Positions 62,243 through 64,000 of a DNA stretch of 64,000 bases are shown here, piece by piece. The translations under genes were made by a program, and so were the position numbers. Each line of letters starts with the position of its first letter. Within the stretch, counting starts at the first letter, position 1. The notes beneath the pieces are model-generated. The model made no database searches. It was given only the letters and a program-made list of their open reading frames with translations, and was not told the DNA's origin. Location of the stretch: NCBI RefSeq assembly GCF_900105735.1, contig NZ_LT629793.1, forward strand, positions 1,736,001-1,800,000, written 5' to 3'. This DNA is from Pseudomonas yamanorum (GTDB lineage: Bacteria > Pseudomonadota > Gammaproteobacteria > Pseudomonadales > Pseudomonadaceae).

Positions 62243-62387
62243 CACACGACTCTGTTAATGGATCAGACATTCGCAGCTTAACCACTGGCTCGTGAAAAAA
62301 AGGTCGAAGGATTGTTCACCGTTCATACCGATCCAGTATCCAGCGCGCAGCCTGTCTGTTAACTGTCTGTGATCAACGCCTTCATCT

Positions 62388-63761
62388 TCAGGCCTGGTGC
62401 AAATACCAGCGCCAGTCCTGCTCGCCCACCTCGCCCATGAACTGGCGGTACTCGGCCCGCTTGACCGCCAGGTACACGCCAAGGAATTCGCGGCCAAACG
62501 CCTCCCGCGCCCAAGCCGAGCCTTCAAGCGCACGCAAGGTGGTCAGCCAATCGGTCGGCAGCAATTCTTTGGCCTGGGCGTAACCGTTGCCCTCCACCGG
62601 CGCGCCGGGGTCGCGCTGTTCGCGGATGCCCCGGTGAATACCGGCCAGAATCGCGGCTGCCGCGAGGTACGGGTTGGCGTCGGCACCGCAGATACGGTGC
62701 TCGATATGCCGGGAAAACGCCGGCCCGCCGGGTACTCGCAGCGTGACGGTACGGTTGTCCACGCCCCAAGTGGCGGCCAGCGGCGCGTAGCTGTTGGTCT
62801 GGAAGCGCCGATAAGAGTTGGCGTTCGGGCAGAACATCAGCAACGAGTCGAGCAACGTACTGAGCATGCCGCCCACCGCATGGCGCAACAGCGGCGTGCC
62901 GTCGGGCGCTTCGCTGGCAAACAGGTTATTGCCGTCGCGGTCCGCCAGGCTGACGTGCATGTGCATGCCGGTGCCGGCCAGGTCATCGAAAGGCTTGGCC
63001 ATGAAACACGCGGTCATCCCGTGCTTGTGGGCCACGCCCTTGACCAGGCGCTTGTAACGGACCGCCTCGTCCATGGCTTGCAGGGCATCGCTGCGATGCT
63101 CCAGGGTGATTTCCACCTGGCCCGGGGCGTATTCGGAAATCGCCGTGCGCGCCGGGATGCCCTGGAGTTTGCAGGCGCTGTAGAGGTCGGCGAGGAACGG
63201 TTCGATCTGCTCCAGTTCTCGCAGGCCGTAGACCTGGGTCGAGCGTGGGCGACCGCCATCGACATCCCGCGCCGGTTGAGGGCGGCCGTTGCTGTCGGGC
63301 TTCTGGTCGAGCAAGTAGAACTCCAACTCCGCCGCCATCACCGGGTAATAGCCGTCGGCCTTGAGGTCGTCGATCACCTTGGCCAGCAAGTGCCGGGGAT
63401 CGGCCACGGTGGCGGGCATGCCTTCGGTGGGGTGCATGCTGACTTGCACCGCCGCCGTCGGAATCAGCCGCCACGGCATGCGCTGCAAACTGCCGCTGAC
63501 CGGGTAGGCACGGCAGTCGATATCGCCGACTTCCCAGACCAGCCCGGAGTTCTCCACGTCGTCGCCATTGATGGTCAGGCCGAGGATGGTACTCGGCAGC
63601 GGCCGGCCACTTTCATACACCGCCAACAGTTCATCGCGGTGCAACAGCTTGCCCCGGGGTACCCCGTTGTTATCGAGGATGAACAGCTCGAACATCTCGA
63701 TATCCGGGTTCTGTTCAAGAAAGGAGTGGGCTTCGTGCAAGGTGGCAAAGGGCGTGCTCAT
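62388..63761 (-). CDS. Glutamine synthetase-family gamma-glutamylpolyamine synthetase-like enzyme
   Basis: A 457-residue GS-fold enzyme. Conserved parts are AAELEFYLLDQKPDSNG, PGQVEITLEHRSDALQAMD, the ATP/substrate site GTGMHMHVSLADRDGNNLF, PNANSYRRFQTNSYAPLAATWGVDNRTVTLRVPGG and IEHRICGADANPYLAAAAILAG. The Tyr adenylylation site of GlnA is absent. Length and sequence fit the PuuA/PauA-SpuI group that glutamylates putrescine or other amines for catabolism. I chose ATG 63761; the two earlier ATGs have no better signal. The exact amine is unknown. Confidence 0.85.
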   Translation of the reverse strand: MSTPFATLHEAHSFLEQNPDIEMFELFILDNNGVPRGKLLHRDELLAVYESGRPLPSTILGLTINGDDVENSGLVWEVGDIDCRAYPVSGSLQRMPWRLIPTAAVQVSMHPTEGMPATVADPRHLLAKVIDDLKADGYYPVMAAELEFYLLDQKPDSNGRPQPARDVDGGRPRSTQVYGLRELEQIEPFLADLYSACKLQGIPARTAISEYAPGQVEITLEHRSDALQAMDEAVRYKRLVKGVAHKHGMTACFMAKPFDDLAGTGMHMHVSLADRDGNNLFASEAPDGTPLLRHAVGGMLSTLLDSLLMFCPNANSYRRFQTNSYAPLAATWGVDNRTVTLRVPGGPAFSRHIEHRICGADANPYLAAAAILAGIHRGIREQRDPGAPVEGNGYAQAKELLPTDWLTTLRALEGSAWAREAFGREFLGVYLAVKRAEYRQFMGEVGEQDWRWYLHQA

Positions 63762-64000
63762 GGGCATTCTCATACGTTCGCGTCAGGCAGGCGCACAGGC
63801 GCTGCCGGGCAGATGCGCGGGGCATCCATGGGGCAAATCAACGTAGGAGAAAGGTGTCCGGTGGGCGTGCGTGGCGGCAGTGCCACAGCGCCCAGAAGGC
63901 GAGCTCGGAGGGAAGCGCATCAGCGGTGATCCGACGACGATCCGGACGGCTGGACGCGGTGGCGCCTGGCGATGTCTCAGGGTGTGTGTCGGGGGAACCG
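63762..64000. other. Upstream region of the glutamine-synthetase-like gene
   Basis: About 240 GC-rich bases. I cannot support a gene: one reverse-strand frame is open from the window edge to about 63842 but has no protein character. It likely holds the promoter of the gene at 63761. Confidence 0.4.

Overview
This window is a chromosomal segment of a fluorescent pseudomonad, most likely of the Pseudomonas fluorescens group. The call rests on high GC with strong third-position bias, on gene families typical of Pseudomonas (OprP-type porin, LpxO, YcgN, YcgL, AceK, PxpABC, a FabH2-like ketosynthase beside an ECF sigma factor), and on five REP doublets built on the core GGGAGCGGGCTTGCTCGCGA or close variants. 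I see no rRNA, tRNA, CRISPR array, integrase, transposase or prophage.

Layout. 1-6 kb: the 5' part of an NCS1 nucleobase transporter, a DUF2177 membrane protein, a CvfB-like S1 protein, a 59-aa basic protein, a TorF-like outer-membrane protein, a DUF6279 lipoprotein and small proteins. 6-13 kb: a DEAD-box helicase, a YbdG-type mechanosensitive channel, a YcaC-like hydrolase divergent from a LysR regulator, a DMT exporter, azoreductase and a small secreted protein. 12.8-19 kb: a forward run of LysR, alpha/beta hydrolase, PpiA, an ABC exporter and AqpZ, then a FemAB/GNAT-like protein on the reverse strand. 19-29 kb, all reverse: OprP-like porin, a zinc anti-sigma and ECF sigma pair, a FabH2-like ketosynthase, HrpA and AceK. 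29-34 kb: a chemoreceptor gene broken by an amber codon, two facing DMT exporters and an AT-richer two-gene cassette of unknown function. 34-43 kb: LpxO, CysK, a DUF748 protein, a MoxR/VWA pair, and the pxpABC 5-oxoprolinase operon divergent from a LysR gene. 43-55 kb: membrane and housekeeping genes (YafJ-like amidotransferase, oligopeptidase B, a lone cNMP domain, a spermidine-synthase-like protein, RarD), a secreted ParB-like protein, YajD, a SPOUT methyltransferase, an M61-like protein without its zinc motif, YcgN and a nitroreductase. 55-64 kb: a 1157-residue effector-like protein ending in an OspG/NleH-like kinase domain, then a 2-hydroxyacid dehydrogenase, YcgL-RNase D, a methyltransferase and a gamma-glutamylpolyamine synthetase-like enzyme.

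How the genes fit together. Co-transcribed units visible from overlaps are pxpA-pxpB-pxpC (two 4-nt ATGA overlaps), rnd-ycgL (4-nt overlap), sigma/anti-sigma (7-nt overlap), LysR-hydrolase-ppiA, MoxR-VWA, and the YafJ-like/DUF2937 pair. Most of the rest are single genes separated by hairpins or REP doublets.

The strongest leads are the kinase-tailed giant protein (55402-58875), the nonsense-interrupted chemoreceptor (29261-30886), the orphan cassette at 33195-33960, the M61-like protein with no HExxH motif, and several perfect or near-perfect palindromes in promoter positions.
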